A stretch of DNA of 64,000 bases from GCA-2684655 sp045105235. GTDB taxonomy: Bacteria; Planctomycetota; UBA1135; UBA2386. The stretch lies in the NCBI GenBank assembly GCA_045105235.1, contig JBGCDH010000076.1, positions 23,262 through 87,261 of the forward strand, in the 5' to 3' direction. Position numbers and translations under genes: made by a program. The notes below the pieces were generated by a model. The model did not search any database. It was not told the origin of the DNA and saw only the letters and a program-made list of their open reading frames with translations. Numbering within the stretch: the stretch's first letter is position 1; each line of letters starts with the position of its first letter. Positions 40,509 through 49,681 of this stretch are shown here, piece after piece.

Positions 40509-43500
40509 TTACATGCGCGTAAACGACATGTTGTCGGGTCCGACCAGCACCGCGAACTCGTCGAGCAGATCGTCGGTTACGCGAACGCCGCCGTCGGTGC
40601 GCACGCGGAAGCAACGGCCTTCATCTTCGACATCTAGGCAGAGCTGTTGGTTGCCGCGGTAGCGCTCGGCGACTTCGGCCAATCGCGACAGAGCTCGATC
40701 TGTTGTTTGGGCTGCCTCTAGGTTGAGCACGAGGCCTGCGACTTCGCGGCGCACGACTTCACTGGCGTTATCCAGTTCGTCGAGCAGCAGCGCGGGTTCA
40801 TCGCTGCCTTTGTCCTGGCGGCCGCTCAGGAACACGATCGCGTCTTCTACGATCTGGTCCTTGAGCTTCTCATAGCTGCGCGCAAAGCAGGTCACGCCGA
40901 CCTGTCCGTCGAGGTCTTCGAGCAGGAACTTGGCCATCTTCTTGCCTGCGTTTTTGCCCTGCTTGATCTGTAGCACGCGCACGCCGCTGATCATGCCGGC
41001 AATGCGGATCGTGTCGCCGGGGCCGAGCTTGGCCATCGATGCCGTGGTCTTGCCGGCGATGCGCCGCAAGAACATGCCGCGCTTCTCAAAGGGGTGTCCT
41101 GAGAGATAGAAGCCAAGCACGACCTTCTCGCGCGCGAGCCGATCGTGTTCGGGCCATTCGGGCTCGGTGGGGCCGTCCGCTTCGTCGCCGTCTGTCACGG
41201 GCTTCTCGGCAGGAGCCGGTGGCGCGGCAAACAGCATCTTTTGGCCGCGGCGGCGGTCTTCGCGCGCAGTCTGGGCCGAACGCAGGGCAGACTCGATCAG
41301 CCCAAGGCTCGCCTGGCGCGTGCGGCCGAATGCATCAAACGCACCCGCCTGCACCAAGGACTCCAGCGCGGTCTTGTTGAGCAGGGTGCCGTCAAGCCGC
41401 TCGCATAGATCGCCGAGATCCTCGAATGGCCCATTGGCTGCGCGATCTTCGGCAATGCCGTCCGCAACACGTGAACCCACTCCCTTGATGGCGCCAAGCC
41501 CGTAGCGGATGGCGCCCTCTTCGACGTTGAAGTAGCGCTTCGAGTGGTTCACGTCGGGGGCGAGAATCGTCAGGCCCGCACGCCGGATGTCGTCGACGAA
41601 CTCTTTGATCTTCTCGCTGTTCGACGACTCTGTGGTCAGGTTGGCGGCGGTGAACTCCGTGGGGTAGTGCGCCTTGAGCCACGCCGTCTGGTAGGTCACC
41701 AGCGCATATGCCGTCGAGTGCGACTTGTTGAAGCCGTAGCCCGCGAAGTACTCCATGGTCTCGAAGAGCTCCTTGGCGAACTTGCCGTCGTAGCCCTGCT
41801 TCGCGGCACCTTCGATGAACTGGTCTTTGAACTTCAGCATCACCTCGGGCTTCTTCTTGCCCATCGCCTTGCGCAGGTTGTCCGCCTCGGACATCGAGAA
41901 GCCGCCGATGCTCCCCGAGATCTGCATGACCTGCTCTTGGTAGACAATGACCCCGTAGGTTGGCTCGAGGATCGTGGCCGTGTCCGCGTGCGGATAGACG
42001 GTTTTCTCTTCGCCGTGCTTACGGCGCACAAACATGTCGACCATGCCGGAACCGAGCGGTCCCGGGCGGTACAGCGCGAGCACCGCGATGACGTCTTCAA
42101 AGTTGTCCGGCTTGAGGCGCGTCAGCAGCTCGCGCATGCCCGACGACTCCAGCTGGAAAACACCCTGCGTGTCGCCGCGCGCCATCAGCTCGTAGGTGGG
42201 CACGTCATCGAGTGGCAGGTGGTCCAGATCGAGGTCGACGCCGTGCACTTCCTTTACGAGCCTGGCCCCCTCGGCCAGGATCGTCAGCGTCTTCAGGCCG
42301 AGGAAGTCCATCTTGAGCAGGCCAACCTCCTCAAGCTCCGTCATCTGCCACTGCGTGATCACGTCCTCGCCGTTCTTGGCGAGCGGCACGTATTCCTTGA
42401 GCGGCTTGTCGGCGATGACGACACCGGCCGCGTGGATCGAGTTGTGGCGCGCCGAGCCCTCTAGCTTGAGCGCCAGCTCGAACAGGCGCTTGTGCTGCGG
42501 CGACTGGTCGCGGATTTCCTGCAGGTCGGTATCCGTTTCGAGCGCCGCCGACAGCGAGGCGCCGGGGCCTTGCGGCACCTTCTTGCACAGGTCGTTGATC
42601 TCGCCGACCGGGAAGTCGAGCACGCGGCCGACGTCCTTGAGCACGCCGCGCGACGCCATCGTGCCGAACGTGATGATCTGACAGACGCAGTCGTGCCCGT
42701 ATTTGTTGCGGACGTATTCGATGATCTCTTCGCGCCTATTGCCGCAGAAGTCGATATCGATATCGGGCATCGATACGCGGCCCGGGTTGAGGAAACGTTC
42801 GAACAGCAGGTTGTATTCGAGCGGGCAGACGTCCGTGATGCGCAGGCAGTACGAGACGATCGAGCCGGCGGCGGAACCGCGTCCGGGGCCGACGGGAATG
42901 CCCATGTCCCTGGCCTTTTTGATGAAGTCCCAGGTGATCAAGAAGTAGCTGACAAAGCCGAGCTTCTTGATGATCCCGACCTCGTAGTCGAGGCGCTCCT
43001 GCACCTGCTCGGTGATCTCGCCGTAGCGTTCGATCGCGCCTTCGTGGCACAGCTTGGCAAAGTAGTCGTCCGGCGTGCTGCCGTCGTCGGCTGCGTAGAC
43101 GGGCACGTGGTAGACGCCGAACTCGATGTCGACGTCGCAGCGCTCGGCGATGGCGACCGAGTTTGACAGGGCCTCTGGCCACCCGGAGAACGCCTTGCCC
43201 ATCTCCGCGCGCGACTTCAGGTAGAGCTCGCGCGAGCCCATGCGGAAGCGCTCCTGGTCGGCCACGGACTTGCCGCTGCGGATGCACAGCATGATGTCCT
43301 GCGCCAGCCAGTCCTCGGGCTTCAGGTAGTGCACGTCGTTGGTCGCGACGCACGGGATGTCGATCTCCTCGCCGAGCTTCTTGAGTCCGGCCGTCACCTT
43401 GCGCTGCGCATCGGTGCCGGTATGCGCGACTTCGAGAAAGAAGTTGTCGTCGCCAAACAGTTCCCGCATCGCCAGCGCTGCTTTCTTGGCGGCGGCGAAG

Positions 43501-43958
43501 TCGTTCTGCTGGATCGCCATCGCGCACTGCGAAGACACGGTGCCCGACAGGCAGATGATGCCTTCGCTGTGCTCGGCCAGCATCTTCAGGTCGACGCGTG
43601 GCCGGTAGCTGAAACCCTCCAGCCAGCCGCGCCCCGACAGCTTCTTGAGGTTCTCAAAGCCCTCGTTGTTGCGCGCAAGCAGCGTCAGGTCGAACGTCGG
43701 GTTGTCGGCGCCGGCCGTCTCATCGGCCGTGCGCCCGGCGAAGTACATCGTCTGGCCGAGGACGGGTTTGATCTCGGCCTTCTTGCACTTCTGAAACAGG
43801 TCGACGGCGCCGAACATGTTGCCGTTGTCGGTCAGCGCGATGGCTTTCTGACCGTCCTCTTTGGCCGCCGCGACCAGTGGCCCAACCTGCGCAGGCGAAG
43901 CGAGCAGGCTGTAGTGGGAGCGTACGTGCAGGTGGACAAAATCAGGGGCGTCGCTCAT
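40509..43958 (-). CDS. dnaE: DNA polymerase III alpha subunit, DnaE1 type
   Basis: Replicative polymerase of 1149 residues. PHP domain at the N-terminus (FVHLHVRSHYSLLAS, ALTDNGNMFGAV), polymerase palm and fingers with VGPGRGSAAGSIVSYC and the catalytic MPDIDIDFCGNRR near residue 400, GYGFNKSHSTAYALVTYQTA, then HhH, OB (IRIAGMISGVRVLQ) and C-terminal domains. The second PHP metal-binding His is Arg (HLHVR instead of HLHVH), so proofreading by this domain is doubtful and a separate epsilon subunit would be needed. Isolated, convergent to rplQ. Confidence 0.95.
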   Translation of the reverse strand: MSDAPDFVHLHVRSHYSLLASPAQVGPLVAAAKEDGQKAIALTDNGNMFGAVDLFQKCKKAEIKPVLGQTMYFAGRTADETAGADNPTFDLTLLARNNEGFENLKKLSGRGWLEGFSYRPRVDLKMLAEHSEGIICLSGTVSSQCAMAIQQNDFAAAKKAALAMRELFGDDNFFLEVAHTGTDAQRKVTAGLKKLGEEIDIPCVATNDVHYLKPEDWLAQDIMLCIRSGKSVADQERFRMGSRELYLKSRAEMGKAFSGWPEALSNSVAIAERCDVDIEFGVYHVPVYAADDGSTPDDYFAKLCHEGAIERYGEITEQVQERLDYEVGIIKKLGFVSYFLITWDFIKKARDMGIPVGPGRGSAAGSIVSYCLRITDVCPLEYNLLFERFLNPGRVSMPDIDIDFCGNRREEIIEYVRNKYGHDCVCQIITFGTMASRGVLKDVGRVLDFPVGEINDLCKKVPQGPGASLSAALETDTDLQEIRDQSPQHKRLFELALKLEGSARHNSIHAAGVVIADKPLKEYVPLAKNGEDVITQWQMTELEEVGLLKMDFLGLKTLTILAEGARLVKEVHGVDLDLDHLPLDDVPTYELMARGDTQGVFQLESSGMRELLTRLKPDNFEDVIAVLALYRPGPLGSGMVDMFVRRKHGEEKTVYPHADTATILEPTYGVIVYQEQVMQISGSIGGFSMSEADNLRKAMGKKKPEVMLKFKDQFIEGAAKQGYDGKFAKELFETMEYFAGYGFNKSHSTAYALVTYQTAWLKAHYPTEFTAANLTTESSNSEKIKEFVDDIRRAGLTILAPDVNHSKRYFNVEEGAIRYGLGAIKGVGSRVADGIAEDRAANGPFEDLGDLCERLDGTLLNKTALESLVQAGAFDAFGRTRQASLGLIESALRSAQTAREDRRRGQKMLFAAPPAPAEKPVTDGDEADGPTEPEWPEHDRLAREKVVLGFYLSGHPFEKRGMFLRRIAGKTTASMAKLGPGDTIRIAGMISGVRVLQIKQGKNAGKKMAKFLLEDLDGQVGVTCFARSYEKLKDQIVEDAIVFLSGRQDKGSDEPALLLDELDNASEVVRREVAGLVLNLEAAQTTDRALSRLAEVAERYRGNQQLCLDVEDEGRCFRVRTDGGVRVTDDLLDEFAVLVGPDNMSFTRM

Positions 43959-44094
43959 CTGTGACGGAGGCTACGCGACCGCTCGCCGCGAGGGAACGCG
44001 CGTGTGATTTGCGCGGACTTCGAGCCGACGATGCCGCGTAGATACCGCTGTGGATGCTTGCGAAGGCAACAACGGAATGGACGAATGTGTGGGG

Positions 44095-44472
44095 ATGCGC
44101 CGATTCGCGGTGCATGCCCTCGCGGCAGTCGTTCTGCTGATGACGTGCCTTTTCGCCACGGCTCTCGCCGGCACACACTCTGGCGGTCGCTTGAAGGACG
44201 GTCGGACTGCGGACGGTCGAACTGCGAGCGGCAGGCTCGCGGGCATCGCGACTGAGCGGCAATCGTCAGATGCAGAATCGTCAGATCCAGAATCGTCAGA
44301 TCCAGTATGGGCCGCTGGCCAATCATGGACCGCTGGCCAATCGGGCGACGAGAACCTTGCCCGGGCGCGCTTTTCGAGCGGGCTGTCGGTCGAGCCGGAT
44401 CGCGATCGCCCGCAGCGCGCGCGTCGAGAACGCGAGCGTCGGGTTCGCGCTCGCCAACACGCCAAGCGTTAG
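44095..44472 (+). CDS. Small secreted repeat protein, unknown function
   Basis: 125 residues starting MRRFAVHALAAVVLLMTC, a clean signal peptide (cleavage probably after ATALA). The mature part is low-complexity: two units encoded by a 15-bp repeat (44196-44225), then three by another 15-bp repeat (44261-44305, SSDAE/SSDPE), an 18-bp pair, and an Arg-rich C-terminus. TGGGG precedes the ATG. No family recognised; it may be a decaying or newly formed gene. It lies divergent to dnaE and convergent to the oxoamine synthase gene. Confidence 0.5.
   Translation: MRRFAVHALAAVVLLMTCLFATALAGTHSGGRLKDGRTADGRTASGRLAGIATERQSSDAESSDPESSDPVWAAGQSWTAGQSGDENLARARFSSGLSVEPDRDRPQRARRERERRVRARQHAKR
44196..44341 (+). 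repeat. Cluster of short tandem repeats (15, 15 and 18 bp periods)
   Basis: GGACGGTCGGACTGC at 44196-44210 and GGACGGTCGAACTGC at 44211-44225; AATCGTCAGATGCAG at 44261-44275 followed by AATCGTCAGATCCAG at 44276-44290 and 44291-44305; then an 18-bp pair sharing CCGCTGGCCAAT at 44306-44341. Confidence 0.85.
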
Positions 44473-44526
44473 CGACGGCCGTAGCACCAGAACGAGCGAC
44501 AACCCCAACCGAACCGCCGGGCGCGG

Positions 44527-45825
44527 TCAGCCGCGCGCAACCTGCGAGGTGCCACCTTCGGATTCGCGTGGTGCGGCATCGATCAAACCGAACTGTCGTC
44601 CGGCGTCGGCGAATCGCTGCAGCACGCTGTCGATCTGCTCGTCCGTGTGGTTCGAGATGTAGGACGTGCGGATGAGGTCGGCACCGACCGGCACGGCGGG
44701 CTGCGTGACTGCGTTGGTAAACAGGCCGCAATCGAACAGCGTGCGCCACATGCGCAGCATGCGGTCCTGATCGCCGACGATTACGGGCACGATGGGGCTG
44801 GCCAGGGTTCCCGCCGTGCGGAAGCCCATCTCGGCAAGTCCGGTGCGCACGCGGTGGGCAATCTGCAGCACGCGGGTGCGCATCTGCGGCTCGGCTTCGA
44901 TGACGTCGAGCGAAGCGAGCGCTGCCGCCGCGGACGAAGGCGTGATCGACGCCGAAAACATCAGCGAGCGCGCGTGGTGCCGCATGTAGTGGATCACGTT
45001 CGCCGGGCCCGCGACGAAGCCTCCCAAGCTGGCAAAGCTCTTCGAGAACGTGCCCATCACGAGGTCTGGATGGATGCCGCAGTGCTCCGCTGCGCCCTGA
45101 CCGGTTTTGCCGAGCACGCCGATGGCGTGTGCTTCGTCGACCATCAGGCGCGCCCCAAACCGATCCGCAAGCTCGCGGATTTCGGCGAGCGGGGCCAGGT
45201 CGCCCATCATCGAATACAGGCCGTCGACGGCGACCATCATGGCGCGACCCTGGTCCTTGCCGAGCTGCAGGTGGCGCTCGAGCCCCTCAACGTCGTCGTG
45301 CCGGAACTTTCGCACGTCGGCAAAGCTCAGGCGGCAGCCGTCGATGATCGATGCGTGGTTCTCGCGGTCGCAAAGGATCAGGTCGCCTTTGCTGCAAATC
45401 GAAGAGATCGCGCCAATGTTGACCTGGAAACCGGTCGAGTAGCAGAGCGCAGCCTCTTGACCCATGAAGCTTGCGAGCCGCCGCTCGAGCTCTTCATGCA
45501 GCTCTAGCGTTCCGTTGAGGAAGCGACTGCCTGAGCACGAAGTGCCGTAGCGGTCGATCGCCTCTTTGGCGGCGGCCCGCACCTTGGGGTGATGAGTCAA
45601 CCCAAGGTAGTTGTTGCTGCCGATCATGATCAGCTGCTTGCCACCGATTTCCACTTCGGTCCCCTCACTACCTTCCAAGGGAATGAAGTAGGGATACACG
45701 CCAAGGCTTTGCAGCTCTTTGGCACGGCCGAAGGCCCCGCACTTTTCGAAGATGTCCAAGCTCGTGCGTGATGGTAGATTCCGATGGGCGAGGTGACAAC
45801 ATCCGGTCGTGCCCCGCGGCGACAA
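44527..45825 (-). CDS. Alpha-oxoamine synthase (AONS/KBL/serine palmitoyltransferase family)
   Basis: PLP enzyme condensing an amino acid with an acyl-CoA or acyl-ACP. Motifs: IGSNNYLGLTHHP, GSRFLNGTLELHEELE, CDRENHASIIDGCRLSFAD, VDEAHAIGVLG and the PLP lysine in GTFSKSFASLGGF (about residue 262). The 432-residue frame probably starts later, at a TTG giving LDIFEKCGAF, because the first ~20 residues are not family-like and overlap the upstream region of the divergent SDR. Product could be a sphingoid base precursor, 2-amino-3-oxobutyrate or KAPA; the divergent SDR partner favours the first two. Substrate unresolved. Confidence 0.85.
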   Translation of the reverse strand: MSPRGTTGCCHLAHRNLPSRTSLDIFEKCGAFGRAKELQSLGVYPYFIPLEGSEGTEVEIGGKQLIMIGSNNYLGLTHHPKVRAAAKEAIDRYGTSCSGSRFLNGTLELHEELERRLASFMGQEAALCYSTGFQVNIGAISSICSKGDLILCDRENHASIIDGCRLSFADVRKFRHDDVEGLERHLQLGKDQGRAMMVAVDGLYSMMGDLAPLAEIRELADRFGARLMVDEAHAIGVLGKTGQGAAEHCGIHPDLVMGTFSKSFASLGGFVAGPANVIHYMRHHARSLMFSASITPSSAAAALASLDVIEAEPQMRTRVLQIAHRVRTGLAEMGFRTAGTLASPIVPVIVGDQDRMLRMWRTLFDCGLFTNAVTQPAVPVGADLIRTSYISNHTDEQIDSVLQRFADAGRQFGLIDAAPRESEGGTSQVARG

Positions 45826-45827
45826 GA

Positions 45828-46967
45828 ATGTTCGATACCGATCCGTCCGCTGAAATATTGCCCGCAGGTTTGCCGCCGATCGGTGCCTCGGCGCGACGGC
45901 CGTCGACGTCGCCGAGCGAACGCCCGGCCGACTTGTTCGGCGGTGCGCCGCTGCTCCTTACCGGTGCCACCGGCTTTTTGGGCAGGGCACTGGTGCGGCG
46001 GTTGCTAGCCGCTGGCTTGCCCGCTGGGCGCCTCCGCTGCCTCGTTCGCGATCCCGAGCGTGCCATGCGCGTGACCGGATTGCCGCGCGAGTGCCTGTTC
46101 CGTGCAGATCTTGGCGCGAACCATGCGGCGGCGAGGCGCGAAGCGGCGGGCGAGCCATCTGCGCTGCACGCCGCCGCCGACGGCGTCGGCCTGGTGGTGC
46201 ACCTCGCGGGCTCCCTCAAGGCCTTCCACCGGCGTGGTTTTGATGCGGTCAACGTGCACGGCACGGCCCGCCTCGTGGCGGCGGTGTGCGACGCTGCGCC
46301 GGCCGCACACTTTGTCCATACTTCGTCGCTTGCGGCTGCCGGCCCGAGCGTCGACGGCGCCGGCACCGACCGCCCGGCGGATGAGTGCCAAACTGTCTCG
46401 CACTACGGCGAAAGCAAGCGGTTGGGAGAGCTCGCGGTGGTCCGAAGCGGACTGTCGTTCACCGTCTTGCGGCCGCCGGTTGTCTACGGCCCCAACGATG
46501 GCGCGACGCGGCTGCTGTTTCAGCAGGCGACGGCCGTGCTCGCCGCCGTGCCACGCACCAGCGCGCCGCTGTCGGTGATCCATGCCGACGATGTTGCCGA
46601 AGCGCTCTGGCTCGCCGTTCGTCAACGCCCGCCGGGCGCCTACCTGCCGCTCGACGGACCGGATCGTACCGATACATACTCGTTCGTGCGGGCCATCGCC
46701 GAGGCCTGCCAAAAACAGGCCCGCTTGGTGAGGGTGCCGATGCCCGTTGCCTGTCTGGCCGCCCACGGCGCCGATCTGTGGGCGCGCCTGCGGCGAGCGC
46801 CCGGCTACTTCAACCGCGACAAGGTTCGAGAGATCGCCGCAAAAGGCTGGGTTGCGGACGGCAGCGCGGCCCGCCGGCTGCTCGGCTTTGAGCCGCTGGT
46901 TGGCTTGGAGGCGGGGCTGAGGGGAGTCGCCGAGGTCGAGGGACGGCGAGGCCCGCCTCCTCGATAG
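45828..46967 (+). CDS. Extended SDR, NAD-dependent epimerase/dehydratase family
   Basis: 379 residues from ATG 45828. Rossmann nucleotide loop LLLTGATGFLGRALVRRLL (about 45-63), catalytic YGESK, and VLRPPVVYGPNDGATRL, VIHADDVAEAL typical of extended SDRs. A ~40-residue Pro/Ser-rich N-terminus precedes the fold. It is divergent from the oxoamine synthase. Analogy with the Caulobacter SPT/ceramide-reductase set suggests 3-oxo reduction of a sphingoid lipid; analogy with KBL plus SDR-type threonine dehydrogenase is the alternative. Both are inference. Confidence 0.82.
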   Translation: MFDTDPSAEILPAGLPPIGASARRPSTSPSERPADLFGGAPLLLTGATGFLGRALVRRLLAAGLPAGRLRCLVRDPERAMRVTGLPRECLFRADLGANHAAARREAAGEPSALHAAADGVGLVVHLAGSLKAFHRRGFDAVNVHGTARLVAAVCDAAPAAHFVHTSSLAAAGPSVDGAGTDRPADECQTVSHYGESKRLGELAVVRSGLSFTVLRPPVVYGPNDGATRLLFQQATAVLAAVPRTSAPLSVIHADDVAEALWLAVRQRPPGAYLPLDGPDRTDTYSFVRAIAEACQKQARLVRVPMPVACLAAHGADLWARLRRAPGYFNRDKVREIAAKGWVADGSAARRLLGFEPLVGLEAGLRGVAEVEGRRGPPPR

Positions 46968-46982
46968 CTCGTCCGGTGGCCT

Positions 46983-47050
46983 CTTCTTGGCGGCCTGCTC
47001 TCCGCTGGCCTTCCTTCCGCTGGTCTCCTTTCCGCTGGCCTGCCTGCCGC
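46983..47050. repeat. 15-bp tandem repeat between convergent genes
   Basis: CTCTCCGCTGGCCTT (46998-47012), CCTTCCGCTGGTCTC (47013-47027), CTTTCCGCTGGCCTG (47028-47042), with degenerate units on each side; period 15. It fills most of the 93-base gap. Confidence 0.8.
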
Positions 47051-47060
47051 GGCGCAGCGA

Positions 47061-48059
47061 CTACTTGAGCAGCTGCATCAGCAGCGCCTTCTGCACGTGC
47101 GCTCGGTTGGCTGCCTGCTCGTAGATGCGGGAGCGCTCGCCGTCGAGCACCGCATCGGTCGCCGCCACGTTGCGACGAACGGGCAGCGGGTGCATCAGCA
47201 GCGCATTGTTGGTCTCGGCCATCAGCTGCTCGTCGACGCGCCAATCGGAAAGGGAGCGCTTGACCATCGCCTCGCGCTCGCCGTCTTCCCAGTATTTGGT
47301 GCAGCCCCACGAGCGTGCGTAGAGCACTTCGGCTCCGCGCGCCGCCTCGTGCATGTCGTTGACGACGCCGACCGAACCGCCCGCTTCCGAAGCGGTCCGC
47401 TTGCTGCGTTCGTAGACTTCGGCGTCGACCTCATAGCCGAGCGGGTGGGCGAGGGTGACGTCCATGCCGAACATGGCCGCGACCTCGAGAATGGAGTGGG
47501 TTGGACCGAGGGCCTTTTGCTCGGGATGGTTGCACCACAGCAGGGTCAGCTTGCGGCCTCGCAGCGAAACGAGGTTTTCTCGCATGGTCAGGGCGTCGGC
47601 CAGGGCCTGGCACGGATGCTCCATGACGGTCTCCAGGTTGATGACCGGCACGGAGGCATAGCGCGCGTAGCTGCGCAGCAGCAGCTCCTGCCGATCGCGC
47701 TCCCAAGAACCCGTGCGCGCAGCGGCCCGGACGCCGAGCGCGTCGACGTAGCGCGACATCGTGCGGGCTGCGTCCTTGACGTGCTCTTCGGCGCGGCCGT
47801 CCATGATGGCCTGCTCGTTGGGCTCCAGCTCATACAGGTCGTCGGCCGACAGGTTGATGCAGTGCCCGCCGAGCTGCTGCATCGCAACTTCAAACGACAC
47901 ACGCGTGCGCAGGCTTGGCTGGAAGAACAGCTGGCCGAGTGTTTTGCCGGCGAGCACGTGTCCAGGGCGCTTGCCCTTGACGCGTGTCGCCAAGTCGAGG
48001 AGGTCGTCTAGTTCTTGCCGGCTCATGCCGGCGGTTGTCAGGAAGTCGCGCTTGCTCAA
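47061..48059 (-). CDS. argF': N-acyl-ornithine carbamoyltransferase (AOTCase/SOTCase type)
   Basis: 332 residues from TTG 48059, which has GAGGA a few bases upstream. Carbamoyl-phosphate loop FFQPSLRTRVSFEVAMQQLG, HPCQALADALT, LLWCNHPEQKAL, and MHPLPVRRNVAATDAVLD. The RRNV-D segment and absence of the ornithine SMG loop point to N-acetyl- or N-succinylornithine transcarbamylase rather than standard ArgF; the two cannot be separated here. It makes the acylated citrulline intermediate of an alternative arginine pathway. It is divergent from tadA with 29 bases between starts. Confidence 0.8.
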   Translation of the reverse strand: MSKRDFLTTAGMSRQELDDLLDLATRVKGKRPGHVLAGKTLGQLFFQPSLRTRVSFEVAMQQLGGHCINLSADDLYELEPNEQAIMDGRAEEHVKDAARTMSRYVDALGVRAAARTGSWERDRQELLLRSYARYASVPVINLETVMEHPCQALADALTMRENLVSLRGRKLTLLWCNHPEQKALGPTHSILEVAAMFGMDVTLAHPLGYEVDAEVYERSKRTASEAGGSVGVVNDMHEAARGAEVLYARSWGCTKYWEDGEREAMVKRSLSDWRVDEQLMAETNNALLMHPLPVRRNVAATDAVLDGERSRIYEQAANRAHVQKALLMQLLK

Positions 48060-48088
48060 GGGTCCTCGCTTCTTTGCGGTTGAACCCG

Positions 48089-48613
48089 ATGATGGGGGCG
48101 ATGGCACCGACAAGCAAACCGCAAAGCGATGATCCGCGGCCCGAACAGGATCTAGAGGCACGTTGGCTGCAACGGTGCTTCGAGCTTGCGCGGGAGGCGG
48201 CCGAGCATGACGAGGTGCCGGTTGGTGCCGTTGTCGTTCTCGATGGCGCGATCGTCGGCGAGGGGCGCAATCGGGTCGAAGAACGGCGATCGCCGCTCGC
48301 GCATGCCGAGATGCAGGCCATCGAGCAGGCGCTGGCGACGGTGGGTGAAAAGCGGCTGCCGACGGCGGAGCTCTATTGCACTCTGGAGCCGTGCTTTTTG
48401 TGCGCCGGGGCCGTGCTGCACGCCCGCCTCCGGCGCGTTGTGTTTGCCGCGCGAGACCCCAAGTTCGGCGCGGTGCGCTCGCTGGCCACCATCCTCGAAG
48501 ACGAGCGGCTGAACCATCGCTGTGAGGTCGCGGAGGGCCAGCTGGCCGATGACAGCGCCGAACTGCTGCGCGCGTTCTTTCGCCGCAAGCGCCGGGGCGG
48601 CGGAGGAATCTAG
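48089..48613 (+). CDS. tadA: TadA, tRNA-specific adenosine deaminase
   Basis: 174 residues, zinc-dependent deaminase that makes inosine-34 in tRNA-Arg(ACG). Zinc and proton-shuttle motif LAHAEMQAIEQAL and the second zinc motif TLEPCFLCAGAVLHARL are intact, followed by DPKFGAVRSLATIL. Three in-frame ATGs (48089, 48092, 48101) are possible; the longest is given. An extended Gly/Arg-rich C-terminus (RRKRRGGGGI). Confidence 0.9.
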   Translation: MMGAMAPTSKPQSDDPRPEQDLEARWLQRCFELAREAAEHDEVPVGAVVVLDGAIVGEGRNRVEERRSPLAHAEMQAIEQALATVGEKRLPTAELYCTLEPCFLCAGAVLHARLRRVVFAARDPKFGAVRSLATILEDERLNHRCEVAEGQLADDSAELLRAFFRRKRRGGGGI

Positions 48614-48691
48614 CTGGACGGTTGCAATGCCCGGCTGGATCTGCACGATCCTCGCCTCATTCGACTCGGCGCCCCCGCGCGGAGTCCTCGC

Positions 48692-48784
<93 letters not shown>

Positions 48785-48826
48785 TCACGCCGCGAGCTGC
48801 TACTCCGCGAGCGATTCGGCGGCCAG

Positions 48827-49621
48827 CTATTCCGGCTCAAGCAGCGCGAGCAGCTCGCTGCCGCCCGTCTTGGCGAGCAGCCGCCGGGCACGTTGACGCG
48901 CTTTGAGCACGCCGTCGATGCTGAGTTGGAACTCGTCGGCGAGTTCTTGCAGGCTGGTGCCTTCAAAGATGCGCTTGGTGTAGAGCACTCGGTCGCGAAC
49001 GCTGAGTCGCGCCAGCGCGCGCTCGATGACCAGCCGTCGCTCCGTCCGCACGGCCTGGGTCAGTGGACCGGTATTCGAGGCCGCAAGCTCTGCGTTGTCG
49101 TCACCGTCGTGGAGTGTGCCCATGGCGCGCCGAGCGGCCGCGCGACGAACATCGATGACGCGGTTGCGCAGGGCTCGACGCATGACGGCAAGCAAGGCGG
49201 GCGTCATACGCCGGGAGCGTGGGTGCGCGCGCAAGCTGGTCAGCTTCGGGAGCATCTGCAGCCAAACGTCCTGAACCAGGTCCTCTGCGCTCGATGCGAA
49301 ATGGGTGGCGTTGCGCAGCTGCCAGTGCGCCCACGTCGCCATCAGCGGGTGCAGCCAGTCGGCAAGCTCCTCGAGGGCCGCACGGTCGCCGGCCACCGCC
49401 TTGCGGATCAGCTGCGAAGTCGCGTCTGGGCTGCCGCCGCGGTCCGTTCCAGGGCCGCCGCCGCCGCCGCCAGCGCCGCCGCTAGCCCCAACGGCAGCAG
49501 CTGAAGCTGGGGCCGGGCCGCTGGACGGCGTCCCTTGGTCCGCACGGTTCGGCAGCGACCCATCTTGCGGGCCGGCGGACGAAGCAGCGCTTCGCCGCGG
49601 TTGGGTTGACTCTCCGTCCAC
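48827..49621 (-). CDS. ECF-type sigma factor (ECF-STK group)
   Basis: 264 residues from a GTG at 49621. The first ~70 residues are Ser/Gly/Ala-rich. Region 2 follows (AGDRAALEELADWLHPLMAT, SSAEDLVQDVWLQMLPKL, MRRALRNRVIDVRRAAARR) and region 4 (LARLSVRDRVLYTKRIFEGT, SLQELADEFQLSIDGVLKAR). It starts 60 bases from a divergent Ser/Thr kinase gene; in planctomycetes such kinases are thought to control their partner sigma factor by phosphorylation. No anti-sigma factor is adjacent. The start is uncertain: the frame is open further upstream, over the kinase gene. Confidence 0.82.
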   Translation of the reverse strand: MDGESTQPRRSAASSAGPQDGSLPNRADQGTPSSGPAPASAAAVGASGGAGGGGGGPGTDRGGSPDATSQLIRKAVAGDRAALEELADWLHPLMATWAHWQLRNATHFASSAEDLVQDVWLQMLPKLTSLRAHPRSRRMTPALLAVMRRALRNRVIDVRRAAARRAMGTLHDGDDNAELAASNTGPLTQAVRTERRLVIERALARLSVRDRVLYTKRIFEGTSLQELADEFQLSIDGVLKARQRARRLLAKTGGSELLALLEPE

Positions 49622-49681
49622 TTGTTGAATGCTCCGACGTTGAACGGAGTGTCCCCGGGTGCCGAGCACCCACGGAAAACT

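Noticed and set aside
43971..44749. Minus-strand frames between dnaE and the oxoamine synthase
   Set aside because: Arg/Ser-rich, no family pattern; the plus-strand signal-peptide frame is the better candidate.
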